Of a stretch of 64,000 bases of DNA, positions 23,955 to 32,735 are shown piece by piece. The DNA is taken from assembly GCA_902786745.1 (NCBI GenBank), contig CADADR010000004.1, positions 62,001 to 126,000 of the forward strand. Direction: 5' to 3'. Both the position numbers and the translations under genes were made by a program. This DNA is from an uncultured Bacteroidia bacterium (GTDB taxonomy: Bacteria; Bacteroidota; Bacteroidia; Bacteroidales; F082). Every line of letters begins with the position of its first letter. Position 1 is the stretch's first letter. Under the pieces are notes generated by a model. That model was not told the DNA's origin, did no database searches, and was given only the letters and a program-made list of their open reading frames with translations.

Positions 23955-25694
23955 TTAAAAACTCGTTGAAACGGTAAGCGACACGCCACTTGAGGCGGGC
24001 ACGGTGCGGCAAACACCGCCCACGCAAACCACGCCTTCGCTTTGGCGGCCAGCGCTCAGCATGACACGGGTAGCATCCTTGATATAGGTGACCGTACCAG
24101 TGAAGTAATGGTCGCGGTATTCCTCAACGGGGTTGCCATAGTTCCATTTGTCGGCGATGGAGAACGACCAATGCGGATTGATGGAATACTCCAGCAGTGC
24201 AAAGGCCCAGTCGCCACGCTTCTGGTAGTCCTTCTTTTCGCTCTCTTCCACCTCATAGCCCTTATGGACTTCGTTTTCCCACAAGCCTTGCAACTCGAGG
24301 CGCAGGCTCTGCTTCTTGTTGATTTTATACGTCACGTCCATGAAACCGATGTTGGCTTTCACCACAGGCGAACCAGCATGACCTTCGATGGTCTCGATGT
24401 CGTAATACAAATTGATGTATTGTGCGGTGAGGTGCCAGTCCTTGCTGATCTTCTTGTCGACCTCGAAGTTGATGTCGCGGAAGAAACGGTGGTCGCTGAC
24501 GGCGAAGAACTTGGAGGTATAACCCAAGGTACCAGGTTGGTTCAGAGCCATCGCATTGCCAAAGCTGACCGAATCGCGCACGATGTCGTTCACCTGACTC
24601 ATGTTGAAGGCGAGCTTGGTGCCATACTTACCGCCAAGAGCCGTGCCTTTCGGGATGGTGTAGTTGACCTGCAACTGTGCAGCCATCTCGCCATTGGGCT
24701 GGGTCGAATAGGTGTACATCGAAGGCAGGCTATGTGTGTGCGTGTAGTTGATGGGCGGGATGAAGTTGATGTCGAGGTCGTTTTGTTTGCCCGTGTACAT
24801 CGACTTGAAGCTCATATTGTCGGTACGCTTCACCTGGAGAACGGCGCCAAAGCCTTTCTGTGAATAGCTCAACGACGACAACAGGGCACGGCCTTCCTTG
24901 TAGATGAAGTTGTTGATAGCCGAGGGGTCGTTGATCTTATAGGCATACTCAGTACCGAAAGCCCAGTTACCGTAGCCGAGGTTGATGCGAGCAGCTGCCG
25001 CACTCACGTTTTCAGGGATGTTGTAGAAGGAGCTCTGGTCGGCTTGTTTCTTACTGACGAAGCTGCCGCCGAGTCTCATGGTGAACTTCGACTCGTTGAG
25101 GGCTGCGATGCTCTGGTTGAGGTCCCACTCAGCATCAGCACCACGCACGATGCCACGATAGTCGTCGGCATTGAAGTCGCGTTCCAAATAAGGTGCCCAA
25201 AAATAACGCTGACGTCCATAAACGGCCTTCAAGGTGATGCCTTGAGCAGGGCGCAACACCACACGAGCGCCGCGCAGGGCATTATCCATACCAAGCGACC
25301 ATTCCTCATAAGTGCGGAATGTCAATCCACTACCAAACTGGTCATAGATGTCGCCGACGGTCATGCCGATGAAGCCATTGTCGTAGGTGGCGAAGAAATT
25401 GGCCAGGCCCACGCCATTCAGCTCGCTACGGAAGCCGTTCAGTTCAGGCATGAAGGCCTCGAAACGCATACCGGCAGAGAAGTTGCCATTGGTGTAGTTT
25501 ACCTTACCAAAGCCATTGATACCCAATTTCTTGCCATTGAGGTCGGTGATACCGATACCCTTGTCAAGCATATAGTATTGCGCATCGGTTTGGAAACTGC
25601 CGCTGACTTGGGCATTCTCAATGAAATCTTGGGCTTGTGCCACAAGGCCGCCCAAGATGCTAAAGGACAAAAACAAAAGTAACCTTTTCTTCAT
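23955..25694 (-). CDS. Outer membrane beta-barrel protein, DUF6029-like
   Basis: 579-residue protein with a signal peptide (KKRLLLFLSFSILGGLVAQAQ) and a body of alternating amphipathic strands rich in aromatic residues and glycine, ending in SGVSLTVSTSF, a typical barrel terminal strand with C-terminal Phe. It matches my memory of the DUF6029 family of Bacteroidales barrels, function unknown. It leads the unit DUF6029-Omp28-MBOAT-SGNH. A CxxxxxC pair near the C-terminus (VVCVGGVCRTVP) could form a disulfide. Confidence 0.75.
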   Translation of the reverse strand: MKKRLLLFLSFSILGGLVAQAQDFIENAQVSGSFQTDAQYYMLDKGIGITDLNGKKLGINGFGKVNYTNGNFSAGMRFEAFMPELNGFRSELNGVGLANFFATYDNGFIGMTVGDIYDQFGSGLTFRTYEEWSLGMDNALRGARVVLRPAQGITLKAVYGRQRYFWAPYLERDFNADDYRGIVRGADAEWDLNQSIAALNESKFTMRLGGSFVSKKQADQSSFYNIPENVSAAAARINLGYGNWAFGTEYAYKINDPSAINNFIYKEGRALLSSLSYSQKGFGAVLQVKRTDNMSFKSMYTGKQNDLDINFIPPINYTHTHSLPSMYTYSTQPNGEMAAQLQVNYTIPKGTALGGKYGTKLAFNMSQVNDIVRDSVSFGNAMALNQPGTLGYTSKFFAVSDHRFFRDINFEVDKKISKDWHLTAQYINLYYDIETIEGHAGSPVVKANIGFMDVTYKINKKQSLRLELQGLWENEVHKGYEVEESEKKDYQKRGDWAFALLEYSINPHWSFSIADKWNYGNPVEEYRDHYFTGTVTYIKDATRVMLSAGRQSEGVVCVGGVCRTVPASSGVSLTVSTSF

Positions 25695-25770
25695 ATCGTA
25701 TCATATTAATCCCACAAGGGGCTTCCCCCGGATGGTTACGGGAAAAGCCCTATGCAAGAAGATTTGTCAC

Positions 25771-26274
25771 TTACTTTTTCTTTTTGGAGATTTTCAGGAT
25801 TTGCTCATAGAGTTCTTCCTCGGCACCCTCAAAATAGCCAGTGTGCTGATACACAATCTTACCCTTGCCGTCGATCAGGAAAGTGTGGGGCGGGTTGCTG
25901 ACGTTCATGGCGCGTTTAAGGTCGCTGTTGACATCAAGCAGGATCTCAAAATCCCAACCCTTGCCTTCCACAACGGGCTTCACCTTGGCCGTCGAACGGG
26001 AGTCGTCGATAGAAACGGAATAGATTTTCACGCCCGTCTCATCCTGCCAATCCTCATAAACATCATTCAAGGCATTGTGCTCCTTAATGCAGGGACCGCA
26101 CCAAGTAGCCCAGAATGTAATGACGATAGGATTGCCATTGTTGGAGAGTTTTGAGATGTTCACATTCTTACCATTCAGGTCCTTCAATGTGACATTGGGA
26201 AGATCCGATTTCGTTTGCGCATGAAGGCCCGTCACCACGAGACCCATCAGCAAAAGTGTCATAAGTTTTTTCAT
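25771..26274 (-). CDS. TlpA-like thioredoxin family protein
   Basis: 167-residue exported thiol-disulfide protein. It has an N-terminal signal peptide (MTLLLMGLVVTGLHAQ) and a thioredoxin fold with the active site WATWCGPCIKEHNAL and the later NPPHTFLIDGKGKIVYQHTG containing the cis-Pro. It is probably periplasmic, reducing or resolving disulfides. It lies 26 bases after manA on the same strand and upstream of the DUF6029-Omp28 genes. The CxxC motif of the Omp28-like protein makes that protein a possible partner (inference). Confidence 0.92.
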   Translation of the reverse strand: MKKLMTLLLMGLVVTGLHAQTKSDLPNVTLKDLNGKNVNISKLSNNGNPIVITFWATWCGPCIKEHNALNDVYEDWQDETGVKIYSVSIDDSRSTAKVKPVVEGKGWDFEILLDVNSDLKRAMNVSNPPHTFLIDGKGKIVYQHTGYFEGAEEELYEQILKISKKKK

Positions 26275-26300
26275 TGATCTAAAATTTGATATTCAACTAT

Positions 26301-27302
26301 TTAATAATCGTTTTCTTCTAATTGGCAATAAACTTCAAGCATTTTGCAATACTTCTCTGCCCTGATGACAACCTTCTTGATTAGGTTCGGTATCAAGACA
26401 CATTCTCCAGCTGTTACAAATATCGCGCCATTTTCCCAACTTAGCGTAAAAAATCCTTCAAGAGGCATCAAAATCACGAAAGAGTCGAGGTTGGCATAGT
26501 CTTTTTCCATCTCACCCTGCAGCTGAAGGAGGTTGGTCACAAAATACTGGCAATCCACGACGGGGACGGTGCGGTTCATCACATTGGCCACCTCGGTTTT
26601 GTATTGCTCCGGCAATCTGCCGTCGACGGCCTCCACCGACTGCGCGACATGCAGCTCACGGCGCATGCCCGCCACGTCGATACGATCCCAGTCGTAAATG
26701 CGATAGGTGGTGTCACTTGTCTGTTGGATTTCGGCCACCATGATGCCGGGGCCAAGGGCATGGACACGGCCTGCGGGGATGAAGAAGACATCGTCCTTCT
26801 TCACTTGTTCGTGGTTCAAGACACTTTGCAATGCATTGTCCTTCAAAACATTGGCATAATCCATCCGCGTCATCTCGCGGTTGAAACCCATGACGAGTTC
26901 GGCATCCTTGTCGGCCTGCATCACATACCACATCTCGGTTTTGCCGTTGCCTAAGCCTCGCTTCTCGGCCAACTCATCATCGGGATGCACCTGCACCGAG
27001 AGCCAATCGTTGGCATCGATGATCTTCAGCAGCAAAGGGAATTGCTCGCCGTATTTGTCGAAGACAGTCTCGCCCACCAAGTCACCCATGAAGGTCTCCA
27101 CCAAGTCGTTGATCTCGTCGCCCTCGAAGTCGCCATTGGCGATTTCGCTCTGCTCGTCCCAAAGGCCAGAAAGCAGCCACACCTCGCCGCAGTTGGGCAG
27201 CGGACCATAGTCAAGGCCAAGTTGTTCCTTGATCTTGCGTCCACCCCAAATCTTGTCCTTGAAGATGGGCTTAAACTTAAGGGGATAGAGTACGGTTTGC
27301 AT
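26301..27302 (-). CDS. manA: Mannose-6-phosphate isomerase, class I
   Basis: 333-residue Zn enzyme interconverting mannose-6-phosphate and fructose-6-phosphate. FKDKIWGGRKIKEQLGL is the family N-terminus; Zn ligands are in QVHPDDELA, GKTEMWYV and AGRVHALGPG. Length fits the short bacterial type. The ATG at 27302 was chosen, 21 bases after a TATCTTTG box, rather than the upstream ATG at 27377. It is divergent from the M20 amidohydrolase gene. Confidence 0.95.
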   Translation of the reverse strand: MQTVLYPLKFKPIFKDKIWGGRKIKEQLGLDYGPLPNCGEVWLLSGLWDEQSEIANGDFEGDEINDLVETFMGDLVGETVFDKYGEQFPLLLKIIDANDWLSVQVHPDDELAEKRGLGNGKTEMWYVMQADKDAELVMGFNREMTRMDYANVLKDNALQSVLNHEQVKKDDVFFIPAGRVHALGPGIMVAEIQQTSDTTYRIYDWDRIDVAGMRRELHVAQSVEAVDGRLPEQYKTEVANVMNRTVPVVDCQYFVTNLLQLQGEMEKDYANLDSFVILMPLEGFFTLSWENGAIFVTAGECVLIPNLIKKVVIRAEKYCKMLEVYCQLEENDY

Positions 27303-27323
27303 TGTGCTTCTGAAATTTGGTGG

Positions 27324-27331
27324 CAAAGATA
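27324..27331 (-). promoter_or_regulatory. TAnnTTTG -7 box for manA
   Basis: Minus-strand TATCTTTG, 22 bases upstream of the manA ATG. Divergent to the box at 27364-27371. Confidence 0.7.
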
Positions 27332-27363
27332 AGACTAAATCCGAAACACATTGCATTTTTCCG

Positions 27364-27371
27364 TAGTTTTG
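27364..27371 (+). promoter_or_regulatory. TAnnTTTG -7 box for the M20 amidohydrolase
   Basis: TAGTTTTG ends 16 bases before the ATG at 27388. Confidence 0.6.
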
Positions 27372-27387
27372 TGCCAAATTTCAAACC

Positions 27388-28521
27388 ATGCAAGACCTCA
27401 TCGAACTGCGACATATCCTTCACGCCCATCCCGAACTTTCAGGACAAGAAACGCTGACCAACAGGATCTTGAACGAATGGGTGAAGCAGACCCACCCCGA
27501 CCAAATCATCGAGAAAATCGGCGGCTACGGACTGGCTGCTATCTATAAAGGTGCAAAGCCTGGCAAACGCATCCTCATCCGTGGCGACATTGATGCATTA
27601 CATATTCCCGAGCCGAACGATCTCCCCTATCGCTCACAAAACCAAGGCGTTTCGCACAAATGCGGACACGACGGTCACGCCACCATCCTGTGCGGATTGG
27701 CACAATGGCTCGGCGAGCAGCGTCCCGACCAAGGCGAGGTGGTGCTACTCTTCCAACCTTCCGAAGAGACTGGACAAGGTGCTCAAGCCATCCTCAGCGA
27801 CCCGCAATTTGAACAAATCAAACCCGACGTGGCTTATGGACTTCACAACTTGCCTAGCTTCGAGAAAGGCAAAATCATGGTCAAAGATGGTTGTTTTGCG
27901 GCGGCATCATTTGGATTGAAACTCTGTTTTGACGGTCGCACCGCACACGCCTCACAACCTGAGACGGGGCATAACCCCTCGGAGTTGTTGGCCCAACTCA
28001 TCCACCATTTGGAGAAAAAACGCGAGCAGCTGAAGGTCGTGAAGCCTTTGACCACCTTTGTCATCACGCATGCCTTTTTAGGGGAAGAGACCTTCGGCGT
28101 CGCCCCGGGCCATGCCGAAATTTGGCTCACCCTGCGTAGCTTCAATGACCGCAATCTGGAACTGATGTCGACGGAAATCATCGAGTTCTGCCGTGCCAAG
28201 GCCAAGGATTATCTCTTTGAATTCAGTTTCTCAGAACACGAAGCCTTCGCCGCCACCAACAGCGATGCCAACTGCGTGGAAACCATAGAACAAGCTGCCA
28301 AAAACCTTGAGTTGAATCTCGGTCATCTTGACGAGCCTTTCCGTTGGTCGGAGGACTTCGGAAGGTTTGGGAGTGTCTGCCCCATCGGATTCTTTGGCAT
28401 AGGTTCAGGCATAGAGCAGCCTGCGCTTCACGACCCGATGTTTGATTTCCCCGATGACATCTTGGAAATCGGGATGGGGATGTTTTGGGAAATAATCAGA
28501 CTAACCTTAGAATCTCACTGA
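27388..28521 (+). CDS. M20 family amidohydrolase
   Basis: 377-residue metal-dependent hydrolase of the peptidase M20D group (IAA-amino acid hydrolase, hippurate hydrolase or N-acetyl amino acid deacetylase type). It starts directly with LIELRHILHAHPELSGQE, then metal-binding blocks LIRGDIDAL, SHKCGHDGHATIL, FQPSEETGQGA and the lid domain with TAHASQPETGHNP. Cytoplasmic; the substrate cannot be told. The 3' end overlaps the convergent mtnN gene by 26 bases. Confidence 0.9.
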   Translation: MQDLIELRHILHAHPELSGQETLTNRILNEWVKQTHPDQIIEKIGGYGLAAIYKGAKPGKRILIRGDIDALHIPEPNDLPYRSQNQGVSHKCGHDGHATILCGLAQWLGEQRPDQGEVVLLFQPSEETGQGAQAILSDPQFEQIKPDVAYGLHNLPSFEKGKIMVKDGCFAAASFGLKLCFDGRTAHASQPETGHNPSELLAQLIHHLEKKREQLKVVKPLTTFVITHAFLGEETFGVAPGHAEIWLTLRSFNDRNLELMSTEIIEFCRAKAKDYLFEFSFSEHEAFAATNSDANCVETIEQAAKNLELNLGHLDEPFRWSEDFGRFGSVCPIGFFGIGSGIEQPALHDPMFDFPDDILEIGMGMFWEIIRLTLESH

Positions 28522-29248
28522 TAATTACCCGCGAATACGCATTCGCCACCTCGACAATAAACTTGTTGAAGTCGACCCGCGCATTGTGATCGGCGGTGTC
28601 GCTGATGGTACGAATGACGGTGAAAGGTGTACCGAATTCCAGACACACTTGCGCCACCGCAGCGCCTTCCATCTCAACGCAAAGTACATCGGGCAGCAGA
28701 CCGAGAATTTCGTTACGTTTCTCGTCGCTGTTGACGAACTGGTCGCCGCTGGCGATATCGCCGAAATACAAGCTTGGAGCCAGATTGAACTCCTTCACGG
28801 CTTCCTCACCCACCATACTCTCCACGCCTTTGTTCAACAGATTCGTCACGGCTTTGCCTGCAAGCTCGGTCAGCTCGGGGTTGCTATCAACATAAACACG
28901 GTTAAGCAAAGGCAGTTCGAAACGCGAAATCATGGGGCGCGCATCGAGGTCGTGCTGTACGAGCCGTTTTGAAATCACGATGTCACCCACTTTTAGACCA
29001 TCGGCCAAGGCTCCCGCCGTGCCGATAAAAAGCAGATCCGTCACGGCAAACTCCTGGATTAATAAAGTAGCGGTGATGGTGGCGGCCACCTTGCCCCATT
29101 TGGAGAAAGCCACCACACAGCGCACGTTGCTGATTTTGCCCACCACAAACTCGCGGTTGGCGATTTTTACGATGGTTTTTTCCGTCAACAGGGCTTTCAC
29201 TTCGTCGATTTCCTGCGCCATGGCGCCGAGTATGCCTATATTTCTCAT
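28496..29248 (-). CDS. mtnN: 5'-methylthioadenosine/S-adenosylhomocysteine nucleosidase
   Basis: 250-residue nucleosidase that cleaves MTA and SAH, removing inhibitors of methylation and feeding the methyl cycle. MRNIGILGAMAQEIDEV is the family start with its conserved Glu; VEMEGAAVAQ and RTISDTAD hold the substrate-binding Glu and catalytic Asp. I chose the second of two adjacent ATGs (29248). A TATTTTTG box at 29270-29277 lies 21 bases upstream. It overlaps the M20 gene at its 3' end. Confidence 0.93.
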   Translation of the reverse strand: MRNIGILGAMAQEIDEVKALLTEKTIVKIANREFVVGKISNVRCVVAFSKWGKVAATITATLLIQEFAVTDLLFIGTAGALADGLKVGDIVISKRLVQHDLDARPMISRFELPLLNRVYVDSNPELTELAGKAVTNLLNKGVESMVGEEAVKEFNLAPSLYFGDIASGDQFVNSDEKRNEILGLLPDVLCVEMEGAAVAQVCLEFGTPFTVIRTISDTADHNARVDFNKFIVEVANAYSRVIISEILRLV

Positions 29249-29269
29249 CATATTTATTATTTTGAGTTG

Positions 29270-29277
29270 CAAAAATA
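29270..29277 (-). promoter_or_regulatory. TAnnTTTG -7 box for mtnN
   Basis: Minus-strand TATTTTTG, paired back-to-back with the plus-strand box at 29286-29293, only eight bases away. Confidence 0.65.
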
Positions 29278-29285
29278 AAAAATCT

Positions 29286-29293
29286 TACCTTTG
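29286..29293 (+). promoter_or_regulatory. TAnnTTTG -7 box for the LOG gene
   Basis: TACCTTTG ends 14 bases before the ATG at 29308. Confidence 0.65.
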
Positions 29294-29307
29294 CAAAAAA
29301 TTATCGA

Positions 29308-29898
29308 ATGAAGAAGATTTGCATCTTTTGCGGCAGCAGTATGGGGTTCGATCCTATCTACAAGGAAAAAGCCGCTGAACTGGGTCGCGTTTTGGCCGAC
29401 CACGGCTGCGAGTTGCTCTATGGCGGCGGCAGCGTAGGTCTGATGAAGATCGTTGCCGACGTGATGATGGAGCGTCACTGCAAGGTGACCGGCACCATCA
29501 CCCAACACCTCTTGGATATGCGCGTTGGGCATCCCGAAATTGATGAGCTGATCGTGGTGGAGACCATGGCCGAACGCAAGAAAATCCTTGAGGACATGGC
29601 CGACGGCTTCATCGCCCTTCCAGGCGGCATCGGCACCATGGATGAGTTCTTCGAAGCCTACGTGCTCAGCCAACTCCGCGTCTTCGACAAGCCCGTCGCC
29701 CTCTATAATGTGAACGGCTATTATGATGGCCTCGTAGACTTCATCGGCCATATGGCCAAAGAAGGTTTCATGCGCAAGGAACATGCCGAGAACCTCATCG
29801 TAAGCAATGACGCAACAGACCTTTTGGCGAAGATGGAACAATTCCAGCCTGCGGATGTGACAAAGTGGGTGGTGGAAATCAAAGAACAAGTGAAATAA
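29308..29898 (+). CDS. LOG family protein (Rossmann fold, TIGR00730 type)
   Basis: 196-residue protein. KKICIFCGSSMG is the N-terminal block, and ALPGGIGTMDEFFEA the PGGxGTxxE motif of LOG-type nucleotide phosphoribohydrolases. Characterised members hydrolyse AMP or cytokinin riboside monophosphates to free base and ribose phosphate. The earlier label lysine decarboxylase is misleading for this group. The kinase-deaminase fusion follows after 17 bases, so both may act on nucleotides in one unit. Confidence 0.92.
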   Translation: MKKICIFCGSSMGFDPIYKEKAAELGRVLADHGCELLYGGGSVGLMKIVADVMMERHCKVTGTITQHLLDMRVGHPEIDELIVVETMAERKKILEDMADGFIALPGGIGTMDEFFEAYVLSQLRVFDKPVALYNVNGYYDGLVDFIGHMAKEGFMRKEHAENLIVSNDATDLLAKMEQFQPADVTKWVVEIKEQVK

Positions 29899-29915
29899 CT
29901 TAGAGTTTAGAGAAT

Positions 29916-30950
29916 ATGATCATTATTGGTATCACAGGGACGCTGGGCGCTGGCAAAGGCACCATCGTCGACTACCTCGTCAAGGAGAAGGGCTTCGTGC
30001 ATTACTCGGTGCGGGCCTACATCACGGAAGAATGCCAACGCCGCGGGCTTGAGGTGAACCGCGACACCCTCACCATGGTGGGCAACGACCTGCGTGCCGC
30101 GCATTGTCCGAGCTACATCACCGACCAGCTCTTCGAGCGCGCCAAGGCCGAAGGCAAGAATGCCGTCATCGAGAGCGTACGCACGCCTGGCGAGATCCAC
30201 TCGTTGCGCGAGAAGGGCGAGTTCTACCTCTTCGCCGTCGACGCAGACCGTAAGATCCGCTACGACCGCATCTACCTACGCGGCTCGGAAACCGACCATA
30301 TTGATTTCGAGACCTTCGTCGCCAACGAAGAGCGCGAGATGACCGCCACCGACCCCAACAAGCAGAACCTTGGAGCATGCATCAAGGAGGCCGACTTCGT
30401 CTTCATGAACGACGGCACCATCCCAGAGCTACACCAACAGGTGGAGAAGGTGTTGACCCAGCTTCATGTGCGCCCGTCGTGGGATGATTATTTCCTCAAC
30501 CTGGCCGACACCGTCAGCGAGCGTGCCACTTGCAACCGTGGACGCAGCGGCTGCGTCATCGTGAAGGACAAACAAATCCTGGTGACGGGTTATGTCGGCT
30601 CACCTAAGGGTCTGCCCCACTGCGACGATGTGGGCCACCTATTCCGCAAGGTCATCCACGAAGACGGAAGCGTCACCCAGCACTGCGTGCGCACCGTCCA
30701 TGCCGAGCAGAACGCCATCTGCCAGGCTGCCCGTAGGGGTATCGCCTTGAACGGCAGCACCCTCTATTGCCGCATGACCCCTTGCCGCACCTGCGCCATG
30801 CTCATCATCAACTGCGGCATCGTCCGCGTGGTGTGCGAACGACGCTACCACGACGGCGCCGAGACCGAGGAGATGTTCAAGCAAGTGGGTATTCAATTGG
30901 AGTATAAGTACGACGAGGTACAGCAGTACGAGGGACAACGCTGCAATTAG
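29916..30950 (+). CDS. P-loop kinase-like domain fused to dCMP deaminase
   Basis: 344-residue two-domain protein. Residues 1-185 form a nucleoside-monophosphate or dephospho-CoA-kinase-like P-loop domain (GITGTLGAGKGT at 5-16, VIESVRTPGEI, and a lid-type region YDRIYLRGSETD). Residues ~187-344 form a zinc-dependent deoxycytidylate deaminase with HAE (His near 262) in RTVHAEQNAICQAARRG and the CRMTPCRTCAMLI Zn cysteines, making dUMP from dCMP. Yeast Dcd1 has a comparable domain order, as I recall. Whether the kinase half is catalytic is not known. The stop codon shares three bases with that of the convergent nhaC gene. Confidence 0.88.
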   Translation: MIIIGITGTLGAGKGTIVDYLVKEKGFVHYSVRAYITEECQRRGLEVNRDTLTMVGNDLRAAHCPSYITDQLFERAKAEGKNAVIESVRTPGEIHSLREKGEFYLFAVDADRKIRYDRIYLRGSETDHIDFETFVANEEREMTATDPNKQNLGACIKEADFVFMNDGTIPELHQQVEKVLTQLHVRPSWDDYFLNLADTVSERATCNRGRSGCVIVKDKQILVTGYVGSPKGLPHCDDVGHLFRKVIHEDGSVTQHCVRTVHAEQNAICQAARRGIALNGSTLYCRMTPCRTCAMLIINCGIVRVVCERRYHDGAETEEMFKQVGIQLEYKYDEVQQYEGQRCN

Positions 30951-32611
30951 ACCTTCTTCCCCACAAAACGAACCACCAGCCACAAAACCGCAAAACTCGC
31001 CAGGAATGCCACCCATGATGGCAATCCCAAAGACGTGGGCAACACGCCCAACAACACTGCCACACCACCCACAGTGAGGGCATAGGGCATTTGTGTCCTG
31101 ACGTGCTGCAGGTGGTTGCAACTCGATGCCAAGGAACTCATAATCGTCGTATCGGAAATCGGGCTGCAGTGATCGCCCATGACGGAACCTGCCAACACTG
31201 AGGCCACCACATTGTAGAACAAAGGCATCGTAGCGTCAACACTCATCCCTCGCTCTTGGCAAAGCAGCCACGAAGCTGGCAAAATCAAGGGATAAAGAAT
31301 CGCCATCGTACCCCATGAGGTACCCGTGGAGAAACCGATCAAAGCGGCCAAAAGGAAGGTCAACACAGGAACCACCACGGGCGACAATGACCACTGCACC
31401 AGCAAGTGAGAAACAAACTCTGCCGTATGCATATCCTTTGTCACCAAAGCGATGGACCAAGCCATAGTCAGAATCAGCACCGCATTTAACATGCTCTTGA
31501 AGCCTTCCACCATCTCCTCCATGATTTTTCCAAACTTCATGTCACCCCGCAGCAAAGTCATCACGATAGCGGTGAGCAACGACAACACCGAGGCCCAAAG
31601 TAAGGCCTTATAGGAATTGGCAGCGCCTATCGTTTCGGAGAGCTTGGAGAAAAAGCCCGTCCCAGATTGCCACGCCGAGGCGTCGTAACCCGTGACTATC
31701 AGTCCGATGATAGTGCCAAAAATCAGCACAGCCAATGGTATCAAGGCGTCGATGATATGGGCAGGTTTCGCCACGCTGTTCGACATACCCGTTTCCATGG
31801 AAGAGGCTATGCGTGCCTTGCGTTCTGCCTTCAACATAAGCCCGTAGTCGCGACCGCTGAAGATAATCATCAAGACGAAACCAAGCGTGAGAAAAGGATA
31901 AAAGCTATAAGCCAAGGAATGGAAAAACACTGAATAAGCCGAAGCATCCAATCCAATGGCGTTGATGCCATCTTGGATGTAACTCAGTTCCGCACCAATC
32001 CAAGTCGTCACGAAAGCCACTGCCACCACGGGCGCCGAAGTGGAGTCGACGATATAAGCCAGTTTCTCGCGCGACACCTTGAGTTTGTCGGCAATAGGAC
32101 GCATCGTGTTGCCAACCACAAGGGTGTTGGAGTAGTCGTCGAAGAAGATACAGAGGTCCATAAGGAAGGTCATCAGCTGTCCTGAGCGAGGTCCTTTAGC
32201 CCGTCGCGACAGCCAGTTGACAACGCCCTGCATGCCACCATTAGCCGTGATGATACGCACCATGCCGCCGATAAGCAGTGTGAAGACGATGATCGTCACA
32301 TGGTCAGCGTCGAACAACGAGCCCACAACGTAGGTATCGACCACACGCAGTAATCCGCCACCCAATGCCGAAGCCGGACTGGCCCCGCCATACAAGGCCA
32401 TGAGGAAGGTGCCCATCAGGATGCCTACAAAGAGCGACGAAATCACCTCTTTTATTAATAAGGCCATCGCGATGGCTACCACTGGCGGCAGGATCGACAT
32501 CCACAAAGGCATCGGGCCCTCAACGGGACCAAGCGCATAAAGCAACCCGATGCCCAATGCCAATATGGCAAGCGCCACTACCCATCCTATCCATTTCTTC
32601 TTCATAGGCAT
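30947..32611 (-). CDS. nhaC: Na+/H+ antiporter, NhaC family
   Basis: 554-residue polytopic membrane protein, about 12-13 helices. Conserved blocks include ALLIKEVISSLFVGILMG, LCIFFDDYSNTLVVGNTMRP, TSAPVVAVAFVTTWIG, GFSTGTSWGTMAILYPL and SVMGDHCSPISDTTIMSS. It exchanges Na+ for H+ across the inner membrane and could link the H+ and Na+ circuits served by the two ATPases in this window (inference). The ATG at 32611 lies 11 bases after a TATTTTTG box; an ATG two codons later (32605) is equally possible. The upstream ORF extension to 32695 is rejected for this reason. Confidence 0.92.
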   Translation of the reverse strand: MPMKKKWIGWVVALAILALGIGLLYALGPVEGPMPLWMSILPPVVAIAMALLIKEVISSLFVGILMGTFLMALYGGASPASALGGGLLRVVDTYVVGSLFDADHVTIIVFTLLIGGMVRIITANGGMQGVVNWLSRRAKGPRSGQLMTFLMDLCIFFDDYSNTLVVGNTMRPIADKLKVSREKLAYIVDSTSAPVVAVAFVTTWIGAELSYIQDGINAIGLDASAYSVFFHSLAYSFYPFLTLGFVLMIIFSGRDYGLMLKAERKARIASSMETGMSNSVAKPAHIIDALIPLAVLIFGTIIGLIVTGYDASAWQSGTGFFSKLSETIGAANSYKALLWASVLSLLTAIVMTLLRGDMKFGKIMEEMVEGFKSMLNAVLILTMAWSIALVTKDMHTAEFVSHLLVQWSLSPVVVPVLTFLLAALIGFSTGTSWGTMAILYPLILPASWLLCQERGMSVDATMPLFYNVVASVLAGSVMGDHCSPISDTTIMSSLASSCNHLQHVRTQMPYALTVGGVAVLLGVLPTSLGLPSWVAFLASFAVLWLVVRFVGKKV

Positions 32612-32622
32612 AAAACGAGGCT

Positions 32623-32630
32623 CAAAAATA
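32623..32630 (-). promoter_or_regulatory. TAnnTTTG -7 box for nhaC
   Basis: Minus-strand TATTTTTG, 11 bases upstream of the ATG at 32611, so the 5' UTR is very short. Confidence 0.65.
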
Positions 32631-32673
32631 CGATTTTTTGAAGAAAAAACGTTTAATGAAAGCAATTTGGCCT

Positions 32674-32681
32674 TATTTTTG
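32674..32681 (+). promoter_or_regulatory. TAnnTTTG -7 box for the lipoprotein at 32736
   Basis: TATTTTTG, 54 bases upstream of the ATG at 32736. Confidence 0.65.
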
Positions 32682-32735
32682 CAACAATATTTCATTTGGT
32701 TAACAAGAAAACAAACTTATAAAACCTTACACAAC

